Assembly (NCBI RefSeq): GCF_001556045.1
Contig: NZ_LSIC01000219.1
Coordinates: 11,003-75,002, forward strand
Direction: 5' to 3'
Source of the DNA: Bradyrhizobium sp. CCH5-F6
Lineage (GTDB): Bacteria > Pseudomonadota > Alphaproteobacteria > Rhizobiales > Xanthobacteraceae
Length of the DNA stretch: 64,000 nt
In this document: positions 61,931 to 64,000 of the stretch, in pieces
How the letters are laid out: each line of letters opens with the position of its first letter
Numbering within the stretch: the stretch's first letter is position 1
Position numbers and translations under genes: made by a program
The notes under the pieces: generated by a model
Seen by the model: only the letters and a program-made list of their open reading frames with translations
Told to the model about the DNA's origin: nothing
Databases searched by the model: none

Positions 61931-63103
61931 TCAACCCTTGGCACAATGCGCGATCAGCTTCTCCACGAAGCCCGCGCACTTTTCCAGCTCCGCCATCTCC
62001 ACGAACTCGTCCGGCGTGTGCGCTTGCGCGATCGATCCCGGTCCGATCACGACCGACGGTATGTCGGCCATGCTGGCGAACAGGCTGGCCTCGGTACCGA
62101 AGGCGACCTTGGCGTGGTCGTTGCGGCCCGCCAGGCTTTTGGCCAGGGTGACGATGGGAGCATCGGCTTCTGTGTCGAGCGCGGGGTAGTCGAGGATCTC
62201 CTCGAATGCGATGCCGCACTCCGGATTCCTCGCCTTCATCGCGGGCTCGAGCTCGGCCTTGGCCCAGGCGACGATCGCATCGGTCACCTCGCGCGACTCG
62301 GTGATGCCGATGCCGCGGCACTCGAACTCCACCGTGCAGGCGTCAGGCACGATGTTCAGCGCCGCGCCGCCATGCACGATGCTGGTGAGCAGCGTCGAGT
62401 GCGGAACGTCGTAGAGGCTGTTGCGCTCGGCTTCGCTCGCGAGCTTGATCGCGCGGCGGCGGATCTCGGTGATCAGCTCGGCGGCATATTCGATCGCGTT
62501 GACGCCGTCGGGTGCGATCGAGGAATGCCGAGCGAGGCCCTTGAACGTCGCGCGCACGCCGTGCTTGCCCTTGTGGCCGATGATGACCTGCATCTGCGTC
62601 GGCTCGCCGATGAAGGCGCCGAGCGGCTTGGTCTTCTTCTTCGCGACCTCGCCCAGCATCGGCCGCACGCCGACGCAGCCGATCTCCTCGTCATAGGAGA
62701 TCGCCAGATGAATCGGCGTTGCGAGCTTCGCCTCCACCATCTCCGGCACCATGGCGAGGCACACCGCGACAAAGCCCTTCATGTCGGTGGTGCCGCGGCC
62801 GTAGAGCTTACCGTCGCGCTCGATCAGCCTGAAGGGATCGTGGCTCCACTCCTGGCCCACGACAGGCACGACGTCGGTATGTCCCGACAGCACGTAGCCT
62901 GGTCGGTCGTCGGGCCCGATCGTGACCCATAGCGAGGCCTTTTGCCCGGTCGTATCGACGATGCGCTCGCTCTTGACGCCGAACGCGGCGAGATAGCTTT
63001 CGATATGGGCAATCAGGGGCAGATTGCTGCGGTCACTGACGGTGTCGAAGCCGACGAAGTCGGAGAGAAGCTTGCGAATTCGTTCGGGTCTTGAGCTTGG
63101 CAT
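61931..63103 (-). CDS. argE: Acetylornithine deacetylase (ArgE, M20 family)
   Basis: A 390-residue M20 metallohydrolase. The zinc site is H75-x-D77 in SGHTDVVP, Asp107 in GRGTTDMKG and the catalytic Glu139-Glu140 in YDEEIGCVG. A dimerisation domain (about 180-290) contains the FKGLARHSSIAPDGVNAIEYA motif. It removes the acetyl group from N2-acetylornithine in arginine synthesis; related DapE/CPG2-type activities remain possible, but the overall match favours ArgE. ATG 63103. Convergent with the kinase gene. Confidence 0.93.
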   Translation of the reverse strand: MPSSRPERIRKLLSDFVGFDTVSDRSNLPLIAHIESYLAAFGVKSERIVDTTGQKASLWVTIGPDDRPGYVLSGHTDVVPVVGQEWSHDPFRLIERDGKLYGRGTTDMKGFVAVCLAMVPEMVEAKLATPIHLAISYDEEIGCVGVRPMLGEVAKKKTKPLGAFIGEPTQMQVIIGHKGKHGVRATFKGLARHSSIAPDGVNAIEYAAELITEIRRRAIKLASEAERNSLYDVPHSTLLTSIVHGGAALNIVPDACTVEFECRGIGITESREVTDAIVAWAKAELEPAMKARNPECGIAFEEILDYPALDTEADAPIVTLAKSLAGRNDHAKVAFGTEASLFASMADIPSVVIGPGSIAQAHTPDEFVEMAELEKCAGFVEKLIAHCAKG

Positions 63104-63190
63104 TGTCTCGTTCTGTCAGGGCATGGAGGCCGAAATGCTTGCAGGAACCATACCAATGTGGTGGGCCGATGGGCAAATCAACACGGACCC

Positions 63191-63268
63191 GTAGCCCGGG
63201 TGAGCGCAGCGACACCCGGGACCGCTTGCGGTGAGAGCCCCGGATGTCGCTGCGCTCATCCGGGCTAC
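63191..63268. repeat. REP-like palindrome, second type, copy 2
   Basis: GTAGCCCGGG at 63191 and CCGGGCTAC ending at 63268 are inverted arms, with a GAGCGCAGCGACACCCGGGA left segment. It is related to the copy at 61750-61817 but 10 bases longer. Confidence 0.75.
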
Positions 63269-63349
63269 CAGAGCTTGCGTTGCCCGACGGGCAGAACACC
63301 CCATCGGTCGGTCAACGCGCGCCGTCGAAAATATTCCACTTTACCGAAA

Positions 63350-63920
63350 TTCGGAAACGGCGTATGTGTCGCCGCAACCCGGCCCAAGGAAAAGGGGCGT
63401 ATCGCGATCGTCACGAACGCGGGCCGGGGGGCGGTGGACGTGGACCACACCGGCGCGAAGGGCTTCGCAGGGCGGGCAACCGTGAGCGATAGCGTCACGC
63501 CAACGACGGGTGCGGTTCGCGTACGGCAAAATCGTGTCGTCCTGGCGTCCGGGGTCTGTACGCCAAGTCTCGCGGTGATGTGGCAACCCAACCGGGTTTG
63601 CAGCATCAGTCATCCGCAAGGCGACGGGGGCAATAGTGCATCGCTCCCCGGGGAGAGCACGACATAAGCCGTAAAACCACTGCGCAGGGAAGGCCGGGAT
63701 GTCCCCGGTTGCCCTGTTACCCGCTGTGCATCGAAGCGCACGCAGTTTGCGTCTGGCATGGCGGTCGATGGGAGCCAACCGGCTCCCGGCCTTTCCTGCG
63801 CCCTCTTTCATCGGGGGTGAGACAAGCAAGCAAAGCTCGGGCGAAATGAGCCGCGAGAACGTGAAGGCGTGTCTACGGGTGAGATACGAATCGAAAGAGC
63901 GATGTCCGCCGACCCACACT
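63350..63920. repeat. Long dispersed Bradyrhizobium repeat (non-coding, contains spurious ORF)
   Basis: This stretch matches, from memory, a repeated intergenic element found many times in Bradyrhizobium and relatives. It contains segments such as CCCCGGGGAGAGCACG and TAAGCCGTAAAACCACTGCG, and GGCCGGGA...CCCGGCC hairpins. A 201-residue minus-strand open frame runs through it (KEGAGKAGSRLAP, AQWFYGLCRALPGERC), a frame often annotated as a hypothetical protein but with repeat composition. Approximate limits; no genuine gene is supported here. Confidence 0.55.
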
Positions 63921-63922
63921 CC

Positions 63923-64000
63923 GTCATTGCGAGCGCAGCGAAGCAATCCAGAGTCTTTCCGCGGAGGGATTCTGGATTGCTTCGCTGCGCTCGCAATGAC
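63923..64000. repeat. 78-bp REP-like palindrome, copy 2 (at the window edge)
   Basis: Same 28-bp arms and length as 17947-18024, with two substitutions in the loop. It ends exactly at the window edge, so flanking sequence may continue. Confidence 0.9.

Noticed and set aside
63341..63946. 201-residue minus-strand frame as a real gene
   Set aside because: It lies in a repetitive element with strong hairpins and no ribosome-binding site; listed instead as a repeat.
1..64000. CRISPR arrays, prophage or integrative elements
   Set aside because: No regularly spaced direct repeats, no cas, integrase or phage structural genes, and no duplicated tRNA 3' ends were found by reading the sequence.

Overview
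The window looks like chromosomal DNA of a Bradyrhizobium-type alphaproteobacterium (Nitrobacteraceae, Rhizobiales). Supporting signs are the high GC content, the gene families (HAAT transporters, DUF2336 and HPt signalling, NifU-like scaffold, Omp31-like barrel, YG-rich and small exported proteins), a FixK-type box, and the dispersed palindromes characteristic of this group: two 78-bp copies differing at two positions at 17947-18024 and 63923-64000, a diverged third copy at 61836-61919, and a RIME-like element at 3231-3279. No phage, integrase, insertion sequence, CRISPR array or rRNA operon was seen. The genus assignment is an inference.

Layout. 1-3.3 kb: edge lipoprotein, APC permease and an unknown exported protein. 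3.4-11.6 kb: a divergent block with a small secreted protein, arylsulfatase and outer-membrane MetA-like barrel on the minus strand, and a DUF1254/DUF1214 protein followed by an octaheme cytochrome with HEAT and TPR repeats on the plus strand; one FixK-type box lies between them, equidistant from a -10-like element on each side. 11.6-16.5 kb: housekeeping genes (yidD, NifU-like scaffold, folE, hisI, a lytic transglycosylase, a periplasmic ClpP-like protein). 16.7-20.8 kb: DUF2336, HPt and receiver signalling genes, then a DUF2975-HTH pair behind a perfect palindrome. 20.8-27.7 kb: nadK, an S10 peptidase, a serine hydrolase, a TPR protein and envelope proteins. 27.9-32.7 kb: an accessory zone of very small and secreted proteins, a methyltransferase and tRNA-Thr. 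32.8-40.3 kb: tRNA-Tyr, rlmB, two oxidoreductases, a UvrD-like helicase, a TMEM175-like protein, a YCII protein, tRNA-Gly, and a compact minus-strand transcription unit encoding only a 14-residue peptide.

40.7-49.2 kb: a tandem double-TetR regulator precedes a complete five-gene branched-chain amino acid/amide type ABC importer (substrate-binding protein, two permeases, two ATPases), then a DUF2231-sugar dehydrogenase pair. 49.2-52.4 kb: two small proteins, an MFS transporter and a class III CoA transferase. 52.4-57.8 kb: a large autotransporter divergent from a LytS-LytTR two-component system. 58.3-61.7 kb: a TetR gene divergent from an acyl-CoA dehydrogenase and an APH-type kinase that together look like a split ACAD10/ACAD11 (LvaC-LvaA-like) hydroxyacyl-CoA catabolic pair. 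61.7-64 kb: argE embedded among several repetitive elements.

The least explained items are the 14-residue peptide transcript at 39946-40144, the symmetric FixK box at 7396-7409, the tandem TetR next to the transporter, and the dehydrogenase-kinase pair.
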